This document shows positions 1 to 8,660 of a stretch of 64,000 bases of DNA, piece after piece; within the stretch, counting starts at the first letter, position 1, and each line of letters opens with the position of its first letter. Origin of the DNA: Halobacillus ihumii (GTDB lineage Bacteria > Bacillota > Bacilli > Bacillales > Halobacillaceae); assembly GCF_902726645.1 (NCBI RefSeq), contig NZ_CACVAO010000001.1, positions 2,650,764 to 2,714,763 on the forward strand, written 5' to 3'. The translations under genes and the position numbers were made by a program. Under the pieces are notes generated by a model. That model worked only from the letters and a program-made list of their open reading frames with translations. It searched no databases and was not told where the DNA came from.

Positions 1-898
1 TGCATGTGGTCATAATATTATCGGTACGACTTCTATTGCAGCAGCGATTGCTTTAGGGGAAGTGATTGAAGATACTGGTGGGGAAGTGGTGGTCCTCGGG
101 ACGCCTGCAGAGGAAGGTGGACCTAATGGCAGTGCTAAAGGTACATTTGTGCGTCATGGACTTGTTCAAGAGCTGGATGCATGTATGATGGTCCATCCCC
201 TAGGAAAAACATCCGGATCAGCACCGACCTTGGCAGTAGATCCAGTAGATTTCGAATTCTTTGGTCAATCAGCACATGCAGCCAGTAACCCGGAGGACGG
301 GATAAATGCCTTAGACGCTGTCATCCAATTATTCAACGGCATCAATGCTCTACGTCAGCACGTCACTGAAGACGTACGTATTCATGGTGTGATTTTAGAC
401 GGAGGACAAGCACCAAACATAGTACCGGATTATGCAAGAGCCCGATTTTTCATAAGAGCAGCGACTCGTGAATCTTGTGATCTATTAACTGCTAAAGTAG
501 AAAGAGTAGCGGAGGGAGCTACCACAGCAACTGGAGCAACTTATAAGATGACCAGAATACAAAATGGGGTAGATAACTTTAAAGTTACACCACGATTCGA
601 CGTTATATTTAAGGAGAAGATTGAAGAATTGGGGGAAGATTATTATTTAATGAGCAAAGGCTTAGGATCCACAGATGCAGGTAACATTAGTCATGTGGTC
701 CCGACGATCCATCCTTATATAAAAATCGGTAATGATGATCTTGTAGCACATACTAATGAGTTTAGAGAAGCAGCTCGTTCGAAAAAAGGGGACCAAGCAC
801 TATTAAAAGGAGCAAAGGCACTGGCTTTAACTGGTTTGGAATTATTACAAAGTCCAGAGTTATTGCAGGAAGTTAAAAACGAATATAATGATTTGTAG
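1..898 (+). CDS. M20 family metallo-amidohydrolase (3' part, start outside window)
   Basis: The reading frame is already open at base 2, so this is the C-terminal portion of a longer gene. It begins with CGHN, the place of the first metal-binding motif of M20 peptidases, followed by PAEEGG, which holds the catalytic glutamate pair. Later come the dimerisation-domain sequence FEFFGQSAHAA and a C-terminal histidine in the DDLVAHTNEF stretch. The STDAGNISH sequence and overall arrangement resemble the PM20D2/AbgB-like branch of amidohydrolases, which hydrolyse N-acyl amino acids or dipeptides in the cytoplasm. The substrate cannot be fixed from sequence. An internal GTG at 62 is not a likely start because the metal motif lies upstream of it in the same frame. 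A terminator follows about 130 bases downstream. Confidence 0.85.
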   Translation, partial: ACGHNIIGTTSIAAAIALGEVIEDTGGEVVVLGTPAEEGGPNGSAKGTFVRHGLVQELDACMMVHPLGKTSGSAPTLAVDPVDFEFFGQSAHAASNPEDGINALDAVIQLFNGINALRQHVTEDVRIHGVILDGGQAPNIVPDYARARFFIRAATRESCDLLTAKVERVAEGATTATGATYKMTRIQNGVDNFKVTPRFDVIFKEKIEELGEDYYLMSKGLGSTDAGNISHVVPTIHPYIKIGNDDLVAHTNEFREAARSKKGDQALLKGAKALALTGLELLQSPELLQEVKNEYNDL

Positions 899-1030
899 GA
901 GTTTTACCTTTTATTAAAGGGGAAGAGTATCAATAATTCATAAAGTAACCAATTAGGCCAGCAATTATAAAATGGAGAAGTGAAAGAACACTTCTAAGGA
1001 ACCGTTACTAAGCAGAGAAGCAACAAGTCA

Positions 1031-1069
1031 AAGACGACCACCTCGACAAAAGAGAGGGGCGTCTTTTTT
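1031..1069 (+). terminator. Rho-independent terminator after the amidohydrolase
   Basis: AAGACG..ACCTC pairs with GAGGGGCGTCTT around a short loop and is followed by a run of T. It ends the M20 transcript. The rest of 899-1322 holds no gene that I can support. Confidence 0.75.
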
Positions 1070-1163
1070 CTTTCTACAGGTAGTGTGGATTATCAAATGA
1101 ACATCAATGCTGATTGAGCTAGATGGTTAATTCATATAAGATTATCAGAAGTCAGAGTTCGCT

Positions 1164-1199
1164 AAAATCCCGTCCTTTTTCTTAAAGGAACGGGATTTA
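1164..1199. terminator. Hairpin terminator, probably for the alcohol dehydrogenase on the minus strand
   Basis: AAATCCCG..CCTT pairs with AAGGAACGGGATTT. Read on the minus strand it lies about 120 bases after the dehydrogenase stop and is followed by TTTT, so it fits best as the end of that transcript. It could act in both directions. Confidence 0.6.
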
Positions 1200-1322
1200 T
1201 ATTAGAAGTTTTACATTTGTTTTTAAAGGTAAATTGTAAACAATTTAATATGGAGACTTTCTTGGTCTCAAACCTATGCTTGTATGGTACTGGTATCCTT
1301 ATTGAAAGTTTCTAAAACCCAC

Positions 1323-2363
1323 TTACATTGTACTTACATCAATTACAAAACGATATTTTACATCGGAAGCTATTACTCGTTCGTAGGCTTCGTCGATTTC
1401 ATCCGCTGAAATTACTTCAATTTTAGGAGTAATGCTGTGTTCTGCACAGAAATTCAGCATTTCCTGAGTCTCACGTATGCCCCCAATCATTGAACCTGCA
1501 AAGGAACGACGGTGACCGATAAGAGAAAACACATTTACTTCCAATGGTTCTGCAGGGGCACCGACATTTACCAGGGATCCCCCGAGATTTAACAAGGAGA
1601 GATAAGCATCAAGGTCAATTTTTGCACTTACCGTGTTAATGATGAGATCAAACGTACCGGACAGCTTATCAAAGGTCTCAGGATCCCTGGTGCTATAGTA
1701 GTCATTTGCGCCGAATTGCAGTCCATCATCTTTTTTATTCAAAGTTCGTGACAGAACGGTAACCTCTGCATCCATAGCGTGTGCAATCTTTACAGCCATA
1801 TGACCAAGACCGCCCATTCCAACAACCGCTACTTTCTTACCTGGACCAGCTTCCCAATGATTTAATGGAGAATATGTTGTAATGCCTGCACAAAGTAATG
1901 GTGCTGCTGCGTCTAGTTCAATGCTTTCAGGAATCCTGAGTACGAAATCCTCAGTTACGACAATGTGGGTAGAATAGCCACCTTGAGTTGGCTCGCCATA
2001 TTTGTCAACACCTGCATAGGTAGGGACATTTCCTTTGAGACAGTATTGTTCTTCACCTTTACGGCAGTTTTTACACTGGCCACAAGAGTCAACCATACAT
2101 CCGACCCCTACTCGGTCCCCGATCTTGTACTTTGTTACCTCTGTTCCAACATCCGTGACTATCCCCGCAATCTCATGTCCAGGTACTAGAGGGTAGTTCA
2201 CGTCGCCCCATTCCCCGTGAGCAGTGTGGATATCAGAATGGCATATCCCCGCATATTTAATTTCAATCAGAACATCATGTGAATCAAGATCACGTCGTGT
2301 AATTTCAGCTGATCGAAAGGCTTTATCTGGCCCGTCAACAGCTCGTGCTTTAGCAATAATCAT
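1323..2363 (-). CDS. adhA: Zinc-dependent NAD(P) alcohol dehydrogenase (AdhA/YahK type)
   Basis: A 346-residue cytoplasmic medium-chain dehydrogenase. Visible residues are Cys41 (GICHSDIH) and His63-Glu64 (PGHEIAG) for the catalytic zinc, Cys94, Cys97, Cys100 and Cys108 for the structural zinc, and a Rossmann motif [12 protein letters not shown] near residue 180. Length and motifs match the cinnamyl-alcohol/AdhA group, which reduces or oxidises small aldehydes and alcohols. The start has a good GGAGG site. A MerR-type regulator is divergently encoded. In Bacillus subtilis adhA is controlled by the MerR/NmlR-family regulator AdhR in response to reactive aldehydes, so the same detoxification role is inferred here. 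The symbol rests on that context and on family similarity. Confidence 0.88.
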   Translation of the reverse strand: MIIAKARAVDGPDKAFRSAEITRRDLDSHDVLIEIKYAGICHSDIHTAHGEWGDVNYPLVPGHEIAGIVTDVGTEVTKYKIGDRVGVGCMVDSCGQCKNCRKGEEQYCLKGNVPTYAGVDKYGEPTQGGYSTHIVVTEDFVLRIPESIELDAAAPLLCAGITTYSPLNHWEAGPGKKVAVVGMGGLGHMAVKIAHAMDAEVTVLSRTLNKKDDGLQFGANDYYSTRDPETFDKLSGTFDLIINTVSAKIDLDAYLSLLNLGGSLVNVGAPAEPLEVNVFSLIGHRRSFAGSMIGGIRETQEMLNFCAEHSITPKIEVISADEIDEAYERVIASDVKYRFVIDVSTM

Positions 2364-2479
2364 ATAATAACCTCCAGAAATTTATAGTTCAAGAGAATGC
2401 GCTGTATCGGATTAGATTGAAAACTCAGATGAAATCATCCTTCGTAAATCCCAATCCGAATTTTTTCTCTTGCAAAGCA

Positions 2480-2510
2480 ATGGTAATGCTTATAGTTAAC
2501 TCTAGGTCAA
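2480..2510 (-). promoter_or_regulatory. MerR-type promoter and operator of adhA
   Basis: On the minus strand TTGACC (2505-2510) and TACCAT (2480-2485) are separated by 19 bp, the stretched spacer typical of MerR-activated promoters. The spacer holds the dyad TAGAGTTAACT. The 19-bp spacing plus the dyad is strong evidence for control by the adjacent MerR regulator. Confidence 0.75.
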
Positions 2511-2619
2511 GAGATTAGTCTATTCTTTTTAAGGATCCAGTTCGTTAAATAGAACCAAGTTCTACATTATTTATAAGATTATTTTGACATTAAGTAAATA
2601 CCGTGAAAGAACCCCTTCT

Positions 2620-2647
2620 AATCATAGAGTTAACTCGAAGTCTATAC
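2620..2647 (+). promoter_or_regulatory. Second MerR operator in front of the regulator gene
   Basis: The same TAGAGTTAACT dyad occurs at 2625-2635 on the plus strand, followed by ATACCAT as possible -10. The -35 region is weak. This fits autoregulation of the MerR gene, which starts 25 bases further on. Confidence 0.55.
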
Positions 2648-2671
2648 CATTAAAAATAGAAAAGGAGGTAA

Positions 2672-3079
2672 ATGATGAAAAACTATTCTATCAGCGAAGT
2701 GGCAAAAAAATTGAATCTTACAGCATATACCTTACGTTACTATGATAAGGAGGGGCTTTTGCCTTTTGTTGAACGGAGATCCAACGGAACAAGGGTGTTT
2801 AAAGAATCTGATATCGACGCTTTAAAAGTAATTGAATGCTTGAAATCTACTGGGATGCCTATAAAAGAAATTAAAAGCTTCATTGATTGGTGTGCTGATG
2901 GGGATTCCACCTTGCAACAAAGATACGACATGTTTATGGAAAGAAAAGCTACTGTAGAAGCACAATTAAAAGAACTAAACAAGACAATGGAACTCATCAA
3001 GCATAAATGTTGGTATTACAAGACGGCTTTGGATTCCGGATCAGAAGATATTCATAAAAGTAATAAGATAGAGATTTAG
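2672..3079 (+). CDS. adhR: MerR family transcriptional regulator (AdhR-like)
   Basis: A 135-residue protein with an N-terminal winged helix-turn-helix (YSISEVAKKLNLTAYTLRYYDKEGLL), a conserved MerR core and a C-terminal coiled-coil dimerisation helix after residue 80. An AAGGAGG site precedes two adjacent ATG codons; the first is taken. It is divergent from the zinc alcohol dehydrogenase, and both promoters carry the TAGAGTTAACT dyad. Size, context and operator resemble B. subtilis AdhR, which senses formaldehyde and methylglyoxal through a single cysteine. Here one cysteine lies in the middle of the chain (IECLKS), one in FIDWCADG and one near the end (HKCWYY). Which of them senses is unknown. 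The gene symbol is inferred from context. Confidence 0.8.
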   Translation: MMKNYSISEVAKKLNLTAYTLRYYDKEGLLPFVERRSNGTRVFKESDIDALKVIECLKSTGMPIKEIKSFIDWCADGDSTLQQRYDMFMERKATVEAQLKELNKTMELIKHKCWYYKTALDSGSEDIHKSNKIEI

Positions 3080-3091
3080 ACTAATTAAAAA

Positions 3092-3140
3092 AAGCCACTT
3101 GTATTTTATACTGTATATATGAAGTACAAGTGGCTCTATT
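3092..3140 (+). terminator. Terminator after the MerR gene
   Basis: AGCCACTTGTA pairs exactly with TACAAGTGGCT around a loop of about 20 bases, followed by TATTTGT. It sits 13 bases after the regulator stop codon. Confidence 0.7.
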
Positions 3141-3182
3141 TGTATCTATTACTATTGCTAACTATCTAAAATAAACAAAATA

Positions 3183-3210
3183 CCAGAAGCCCCTTCACGA
3201 GGCTTCTGGC
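3183..3210. terminator. Second hairpin, possible bidirectional terminator
   Basis: CCAGAAGCC and GGCTTCTGG form a perfect 9-bp stem. The T-rich side lies on the minus strand, so it may serve transcription coming from the right. Confidence 0.45.
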
Positions 3211-3250
3211 TATCTATATTATATTTTATCCATGAAATGGTAAAGAACTC

Positions 3251-3565
3251 ATGAGAAGAATTATTAATTTGGTATGCGCACCATTTATATCGATTAAATT
3301 ATTTGGTCTAACTGACATGTTATTCCCTGTATTATTTTCCTTAGTTAATTTGATATATGAACTTTGGCTCTGGAGCAGGATTAGGGTATTAATAGTGCCC
3401 CAATATTATTTAATTGTAGCATATACCACCATAGAAAAGATGGTTTTAACAGGGCTTTATACTTCACAGCAAAGGTTCCTACATACACCAACAGGTGAGT
3501 TGATCAAGTTCTCTGAAAGATATATTTGTGACTGGATTTTACTGGGTACTGTTCATCACTTTTGA
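3251..3565 (+). CDS. Hypothetical small protein, possibly a gene remnant
   Basis: An open frame of 104 codons encoding a hydrophobic N-terminal half with one or two possible membrane segments and a basic C-terminal half. No family is recognised. The ribosome site is weak, the base composition is AT-rich and the frame lies next to a degenerate dispersed repeat, so it could be a decayed gene or chance. Nothing in the neighbourhood suggests a function. Confidence 0.2.
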   Translation: MRRIINLVCAPFISIKLFGLTDMLFPVLFSLVNLIYELWLWSRIRVLIVPQYYLIVAYTTIEKMVLTGLYTSQQRFLHTPTGELIKFSERYICDWILLGTVHHF

Positions 3566-3610
3566 TAACTTATATTATCTAAAGTTATATAGACAATTTT
3601 TAACACTGAT

Positions 3611-3710
3611 TATATAGGCGTTTTATCTCATATCTATACATATTTATTCTACTCAGGGAATGGGCGGCATGATGTAGTAAAACTCTGAAATTCCTTGATA
3701 TAAGGGGTTT
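3611..3710. repeat. Dispersed degenerate repeat, copy A
   Basis: About 100 bp that match a second copy at 24968-25068 in the same order: TATATAGG, then about 38 bases, then GGAATGG-CG-C-TGATGTA, then about 20 bases, then CCTT and TAAGGGG-TTT. Neither copy contains an intact gene. It may be the eroded end of a mobile element. The remainder of 3566-4125 holds no gene that I can support. Confidence 0.45.
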
Positions 3711-4014
3711 TAGAGGTTATACACCATCCGATCTCATTAAAATATCACGAAAACATCACATTTTTATATATTTTGTTCTGAGATGCTTTTCAGATGGCCT
3801 TTGACTTTCTGGGGAGCATCTTTTTCCATTTCCTATGTTACATATATATAAACCATATAACCAACGGGAAAGTGTTAATTCCACGGCACAGAGCCTCCTC
3901 GCTCCGCCTCATACATATCGGCGTTGTACACTCTAGGCAATGCAACTTGCGGGAAATAGGTGTTTAATTAACAAGTCTCTGACTTGGAATTAAGTGATAT
4001 TTACTAAAATAATA

Positions 4015-4029
4015 AGTAAATACTTTACT
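4015..4029. promoter_or_regulatory. Candidate LacI-type operator, upstream copy
   Basis: AGTAAA-TAC-TTTACT is a perfect palindrome of 6+3+6 bp, extended by one more pair on each side. The same form with a different centre recurs at 4180-4194 next to the LacI-family gene. Confidence 0.45.
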
Positions 4030-4128
4030 TAGTTCTGTGTTATAGATGACTTGTATGGTGAATTACTTCTTGAATAGTGCGGGTAATAATATAGATACAA
4101 AACTTTCTAAAAATTTAGTGAATTTGTG

Positions 4129-4157
4129 TTGAAAGCGATTTAATAGTTTGATAGTAT
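4129..4157 (+). promoter_or_regulatory. Promoter of the LacI/alpha-galactoside operon with overlapping cre-like site
   Basis: TTGAAA (4129-4134) and TAGTAT (4152-4157) are 17 bp apart. Overlapping the -35, TGAAAGCGATTTAA (4130-4143) matches the catabolite-responsive element consensus at most positions, which suggests CcpA repression in the presence of glucose. Confidence 0.5.
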
Positions 4158-4179
4158 TCAATATAAGATACTGAAATTT

Positions 4180-4194
4180 AGTAAAATATTTACT
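4180..4194. promoter_or_regulatory. Candidate LacI-type operator, downstream copy
   Basis: AGTAAA-ATA-TTTACT is a perfect 6+3+6 palindrome just downstream of the predicted transcription start and 22 bases before the regulator start. This position suits autorepression. Together with the copy at 4015 it could support looping. Confidence 0.5.
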
Positions 4195-4216
4195 CTTTTA
4201 CATGAAGGGGATAACT

Positions 4217-5284
4217 ATGACAACAATTAAAGATATAGCATTACGTGCTAAATTTTCAAATACGACTGTTTCCAGAGTTTTAAACCATGACAAAACATTA
4301 TCGGTTGCCTCTGAAACACGGCAAAAAATATTGGATGTTGCCAATGAGATGGGATATAGAACGTTACAGGAACGCAAAAAGAAGAACCAACCTCGAAGTG
4401 ACGTAAACACATCAAAAGTCGGCATTCTCCTCTGTGTTTCAGTTGAGGAAGAGCTGAATGATTCTTATTTTCTATCGATTAGACAAGGCATAGAGAACGA
4501 ATGCCAGGAGAGAGGTCTGATCACTACAGAACTGTTTCGGTTAAACAATTTATTGTCTGGTCAAATCAGTAGTGATATCGAGAATTTAATAGTGGTAGGG
4601 AGGATCAATTCAGAAATTCTCGATCTAATCAGTGACCAATTACAAAACATTGTCTACATCAGTCATACAGTGGATGAAGACAAGTATGACTCTGTTGTTA
4701 TTGACTTCGAAAAGGCAACCAAACGGGCATTATACCACCTGCTGGACCATGATTATAAGAAAATTGGATTTATCGGTGGGAAGGAAAGAGAGCACCAAAA
4801 TAATAGAAAGGAAGAGTTCGAGGATATAAGGAAGTCTACTTTCAAAGAAGTGATGGAAGAGAAGGGGTTATTTAATCCGGATTCATTCCATGTTGGAGAG
4901 TTTACGATGGCTGATGGATATGAATTGATGAAATATTCCATTCAGCAAGGCGATCTACCTAAAGCGTTTTTTATTGCAAGTGATGCTATGGCAGTTGGAG
5001 CAATGAGGGCTTTGCAGGAGAATAACTTTAAAGTTCCCGAAGATGTAGCTATTGTGAGCTTCAACGACGTCAAATTGGCTCAATTTGCCAGCACTCCTTT
5101 AACTACAGTAAAAGTTCAAACAGAAGAAATGGGAAGGTTGGGTGTGAAATTAATGGTAGATCGTCTCAATGGCAGAGAAATACCGTTAAAAGTTACGGTT
5201 CCGACAAAATTAGTTATCCGGGATAGTTGCGGAACTAGGAATCTATCGAATGCCGTCAAACAAAAGAAAGAGATAATATCATAA
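4217..5284 (+). CDS. LacI family transcriptional regulator of the alpha-galactoside operon
   Basis: A LacI/GalR-type repressor of 355 residues. The N-terminus carries the usual DNA-binding start (MTTIKDIALRAKFSNTTVSRVLN) with hinge helix, followed by a periplasmic-binding-protein-like sensor domain from about residue 65 to 340 (SDAMAVGAMRALQ and VSFND are typical). An in-frame ATG at 4202 gives five extra residues, but the AAGGGG site at 4205-4210 and the family N-terminus favour 4217. It is followed after 254 bases by sugar-transport and GH4 genes, so it most likely senses an alpha-galactoside such as melibiose or raffinose. It resembles the EbgR/MsmR/GalR subgroup; the ligand is inferred. 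Confidence 0.88.
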   Translation: MTTIKDIALRAKFSNTTVSRVLNHDKTLSVASETRQKILDVANEMGYRTLQERKKKNQPRSDVNTSKVGILLCVSVEEELNDSYFLSIRQGIENECQERGLITTELFRLNNLLSGQISSDIENLIVVGRINSEILDLISDQLQNIVYISHTVDEDKYDSVVIDFEKATKRALYHLLDHDYKKIGFIGGKEREHQNNRKEEFEDIRKSTFKEVMEEKGLFNPDSFHVGEFTMADGYELMKYSIQQGDLPKAFFIASDAMAVGAMRALQENNFKVPEDVAIVSFNDVKLAQFASTPLTTVKVQTEEMGRLGVKLMVDRLNGREIPLKVTVPTKLVIRDSCGTRNLSNAVKQKKEIIS

Positions 5285-5538
5285 TGGGAATTTCCCGGGA
5301 AATAAAGGAGGTGATGTCGAATAGAAAAAGCTGAAAACGATGTGCATAAGAGTAATCACGTGAAAGAGGAAAAGCGTACACCTGCCAATGGTTAAAGAGG
5401 AAGGCAGGTGCACATGTAATTGTGCTGAAAGTTTATTCTGCGAAAATAAACCTTCTTCAGCATGTCAAATTATAACGGAACTGATCCACGACTACAATTA
5501 TTTGTGTTTATACATGAATGAATTGAGGAGGAATTAGG
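5285..5538 (+). promoter_or_regulatory. Untranslated leader with hairpins between regulator and transporter genes
   Basis: This 254-base gap holds a perfect palindrome ATTTCCCGGGAAAT (5290-5303), an AAAGGAGGTG site followed by a 7-codon frame (5314-5334), a hairpin made of ACACCTGCC and GGCAGGTG (about 5378-5412), and a longer imperfect hairpin between TGCTGAA and TTCAGCA (about 5422-5465). None has a T-run, so they look more like mRNA-processing or stability elements than terminators. No separate promoter is obvious. Confidence 0.35.
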
Positions 5539-6789
5539 ATGAAGAAATTGATCCTGTTATTTGTAATGGTTGTCAGTACCATCATGGCTGGTTGTTCCAG
5601 TAATGAAGCATCAGGGGACGGCAGTGGAACTACTTTGACATTTTACTCAACAGCTACTTCTGAAGAAGATAAAAAAGTAATTTCAGAAGCTGTTGCTGCA
5701 TTTGAGGAGAAATATCCCGATATTAATATAGAAGATAATTATCCGGGAGACGGATATGAAGACATGTTACGTGTGAAAATGGCAGCCAATGATCTGCCGG
5801 ATTTATTTGATACACATGGCTGGGCTAAACAGCGTTATGGAGAATATGTAGCTGACTTGAGTGAGATGGACTGGGTGAAAAACCTTGATCCCGCACTTGA
5901 TCCAATTCTAAAGGATGATGAAGGAAAAGTGTACGCATACCCTTTAAATCAAGCAAAGGATGGCATATCGTATAACGCTACATTACTTAAAGAATATGGT
6001 ATAGGACCTCCGACAACATTTGAAGAATTTATGAAAGCATTAGAGCAAATTAAAGAGAAAAGTGATGGGGGAGTGACACCATTTTGGTTCAACGGTTCTG
6101 ATAAGTCTGCTTTAGGTCAGTACTTTGATCAATTTGCGACCCCTCTGTTAGTAACAGATGAAGAACATAATTATGAAGAAGAACTGTTAAATGGAACATT
6201 TGATTGGTCTCACTATACTTTTCTGGTTGAAAAGCTGTTAGAAATGCAGGAGAAAGGGCTGCTTAATAAAGATGTTTTAACAGCGCAAATTCAGCAGCAA
6301 GCTCAATTAATGGCTCAGGGGAAAATTGGCTTTACTTTGGCAAGCAGCTCGCTCGGACCAGCCGTTGAAGACCTGAACCCTGAAGTGCAAGTTGGAGTTA
6401 TCCCAATGCCAACGATTCACGAAGGAGATGAGCCGAGTTGGATCGGCGGGGAACGACATACTGTTGCCATCTGGAAAGATACAGAACACATGGAAGAAGC
6501 GAAGAGGTTTATAAAATTCTTGGCTCAACCGGAAATTGCAAAGAAAATCGCTGAAGGAACTTCACTTCCGGCAGGCTTGAAAAATGTTGAAGCTGACAAC
6601 TATTTCTCTGAGTATTACAGGAAATATGAGGATGTGAAAGTGCAGCCTTATTTTGACAGAATCTATTTACCTAGTGGAATGTGGAATGTTATGGGGTCAA
6701 CTGGACAGCAACTGCTTTCAGGGAAGATGACACCAGAAGAAGTCTCTGAAAAAATGGCTGAGGAATATAAGAGATTATTAGAACAATAG
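5539..6789 (+). CDS. Extracellular sugar-binding lipoprotein of an ABC importer
   Basis: A 416-residue family 1 solute-binding protein. The N-terminus is a lipoprotein signal (MKKLILLFVMVVSTIMAGCSS) with the lipobox cysteine at about residue 19, so the mature protein is anchored on the outer face of the membrane. The body contains the usual features of oligosaccharide-binding proteins (FEEKYPDINIE, YAYPLNQAKDGISYN, IGGERHTVAIWKD). It is followed by two permease genes and an alpha-galactosidase, which points to alpha-galactosides as cargo. The start has an AGGAGGAA site. No specific sugar can be read from sequence alone. Confidence 0.9.
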   Translation: MKKLILLFVMVVSTIMAGCSSNEASGDGSGTTLTFYSTATSEEDKKVISEAVAAFEEKYPDINIEDNYPGDGYEDMLRVKMAANDLPDLFDTHGWAKQRYGEYVADLSEMDWVKNLDPALDPILKDDEGKVYAYPLNQAKDGISYNATLLKEYGIGPPTTFEEFMKALEQIKEKSDGGVTPFWFNGSDKSALGQYFDQFATPLLVTDEEHNYEEELLNGTFDWSHYTFLVEKLLEMQEKGLLNKDVLTAQIQQQAQLMAQGKIGFTLASSSLGPAVEDLNPEVQVGVIPMPTIHEGDEPSWIGGERHTVAIWKDTEHMEEAKRFIKFLAQPEIAKKIAEGTSLPAGLKNVEADNYFSEYYRKYEDVKVQPYFDRIYLPSGMWNVMGSTGQQLLSGKMTPEEVSEKMAEEYKRLLEQ

Positions 6790-6868
6790 CCTGATAGAAG
6801 AGGGCAGTCTGCGATGAACCATGCCCTTGCAATATTTAATAAGCCAAGCTTATAGGAGTGTTTCTAAT

Positions 6869-7801
6869 ATGAGTGAATTGGTTAATAAATCACAACGTGC
6901 CATTGCTCACAAAGCGGCGGCAAAGCCTCCCAAAAAAAAGCGACAAAAGTCGCTTTGGTGGATGTATCTTCCTGCCTTAATTGTTGTCAGTGTGTTTATT
7001 ATCTATCCGTTTTTAAATGGAATCCGTATTTCTTTTACGGATTGGAATGGATTTTCCCAAACAAAGAATTGGGTAGGCCTTGATCAATATAAGCGGATGT
7101 TCCAGGACCCTAATACATGGCTAGTAGTAAAAAACACCTTACTTTATGGAATTGGAAGTACAATTTTTCAAAATGTGATTGGGCTTTTATATGCCCTGCT
7201 ACTTAATAAAAGCATTCACTTAAAGTCAATAACTAGAACAATTATTTACCTTCCTGTCATTATCAGTCCACTAGTAATGGGATATATTTGGTATTTCTTT
7301 TTTGCTTATCAGGGAGGAGCATTAAACGATGTGCTAATGTTATTTGGTTTAGAGAAAATCAATGCATTAGGCAACCCTGACGTAAATACGTGGATTATTG
7401 TTTTTGTGAATACTTATCAATTCGTAGGTATTGCAATGATTATCTATCTGGCAGGGTTACAGAGTATTTCGAAAGACTATTACGAAGCTGCTGTGATCGA
7501 TGGTGCTTCGGCGTTCCAGAAGTTTAAAAATATCACACTGCCTTTATTGATGCCCGCCATCACCATTAATGTGGTACTCAATATCATTGGAGGACTGAAA
7601 CTATTTGATGTTATTCTTGCTCTTACTGGCGGAGGACCGGGAAATGCTTCGCAGTCGATGTCAACATTTATGTACTCCTTATATTTCAGCAGACAGGATG
7701 CAGGCTACGCGGCCACACAAGGTGTGTTAATGGCGTTTATTACTCTAGTCTTCAGTCTGCTTGCTCTGGTGTACTTTAAACGCAAGGAGGTTGATGCTTG
7801 A
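6869..7801 (+). CDS. ABC sugar transporter permease, MalF/MsmF type
   Basis: An integral membrane protein of about 310 residues with six predicted helices. The cytoplasmic loop [20 protein letters not shown] is the EAA motif that contacts the ATPase. Upstream in-frame codons exist from 6821, but ATG 6869 has an AGGAG site nine bases ahead and gives the usual length. The N-terminal 40 residues are basic and cytoplasmic. It would form the channel together with the next gene product, fed by the lipoprotein upstream. Its stop codon overlaps the next start (TGATG). No ATPase gene is present in this operon. Confidence 0.9.
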   Translation: MSELVNKSQRAIAHKAAAKPPKKKRQKSLWWMYLPALIVVSVFIIYPFLNGIRISFTDWNGFSQTKNWVGLDQYKRMFQDPNTWLVVKNTLLYGIGSTIFQNVIGLLYALLLNKSIHLKSITRTIIYLPVIISPLVMGYIWYFFFAYQGGALNDVLMLFGLEKINALGNPDVNTWIIVFVNTYQFVGIAMIIYLAGLQSISKDYYEAAVIDGASAFQKFKNITLPLLMPAITINVVLNIIGGLKLFDVILALTGGGPGNASQSMSTFMYSLYFSRQDAGYAATQGVLMAFITLVFSLLALVYFKRKEVDA

Positions 7802-8631
7802 TGAAAAGTAAGGAGAAGAGATCAAGAAGATTTTTCACAGTCGTAGCCATTGTAATAACGTTGTTTCATCTCATACCCTTTTATATATTAATTACAACGT
7901 CGTTGAAAGCGAATAATGACTTCAGTTCTAAATGGGTATTACCAAACTCAGTTCATTTTGAAAACTTTATGAGAGCATGGGAACAAGCGAGCTTAGGAAA
8001 TGCGTTTGTAAATACAACTATTATTACCGCAGGTGCGGCCTTGTTATTGATTATATTCGGGTCGCTGGCAGCTTACCCGTTGGCAAGAATGAATACAAGA
8101 TTAAACAAATTTATCTACTTCTTGTTTATTGCGATCATGATCGTTCCTCCATTAACAGCACTCGTTCCTCTGTACAAAATGGTTGTCGACATGGGGATGA
8201 TGAATACACATGAGATAGCAATTCTAAACAATATGGCAGCATTCTTGCCATTAACGATTTTTCTCTATGCTGGGTTCATTCGATCTACTATTCCTAAAGA
8301 GCTTGAGGAAGCGGCAAAAATCGACGGTGCAAGTACATTGAAGATATTCTTTAAAGTGGTTTTTCCGTTGTTAAAACCGATTACTGCAACCGTATTAATC
8401 ATTTCCTGTGTATTTATCTGGAATGACTATCAATTTGCAATATTCTTCCTGCAAGACGAAAGTGTTCAAACATTAACAGTTGCGTTAGCAAGCTTTTTTG
8501 GACAGAATCAAAGCAATCTGAACTTAGTCGCAGCGGCCGCCATTATGTCAATGCTGCCGATGACGATCTTGTTTCTCTTTTTACAAAAGTACTTTGTGGC
8601 AGGTCTATCTTCAGGATCTGTTAAAGGATAA
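7801..8631 (+). CDS. ABC sugar transporter permease, MalG/MsmG type
   Basis: A 276-residue inner-membrane protein, partner of the MalF-type permease. Six helices are predicted and the EAA loop reads EEAAKIDGASTLKIFFKVVF. The ATG at 7801 overlaps the preceding stop by one base and has AAGGAGG ten bases ahead. A TTG at 7798 in the same frame is a minor alternative. Tight coupling to the upstream permease fits stoichiometric assembly. As in many Firmicutes sugar systems, the ATPase (MsmX/MsmK type) is probably a shared subunit encoded elsewhere; this is known for the family and is inferred here from its absence. Confidence 0.9.
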   Translation: MKSKEKRSRRFFTVVAIVITLFHLIPFYILITTSLKANNDFSSKWVLPNSVHFENFMRAWEQASLGNAFVNTTIITAGAALLLIIFGSLAAYPLARMNTRLNKFIYFLFIAIMIVPPLTALVPLYKMVVDMGMMNTHEIAILNNMAAFLPLTIFLYAGFIRSTIPKELEEAAKIDGASTLKIFFKVVFPLLKPITATVLIISCVFIWNDYQFAIFFLQDESVQTLTVALASFFGQNQSNLNLVAAAAIMSMLPMTILFLFLQKYFVAGLSSGSVKG

Positions 8632-8660
8632 CAAACCTTTATATAGTTAGGAGAGTGTTT

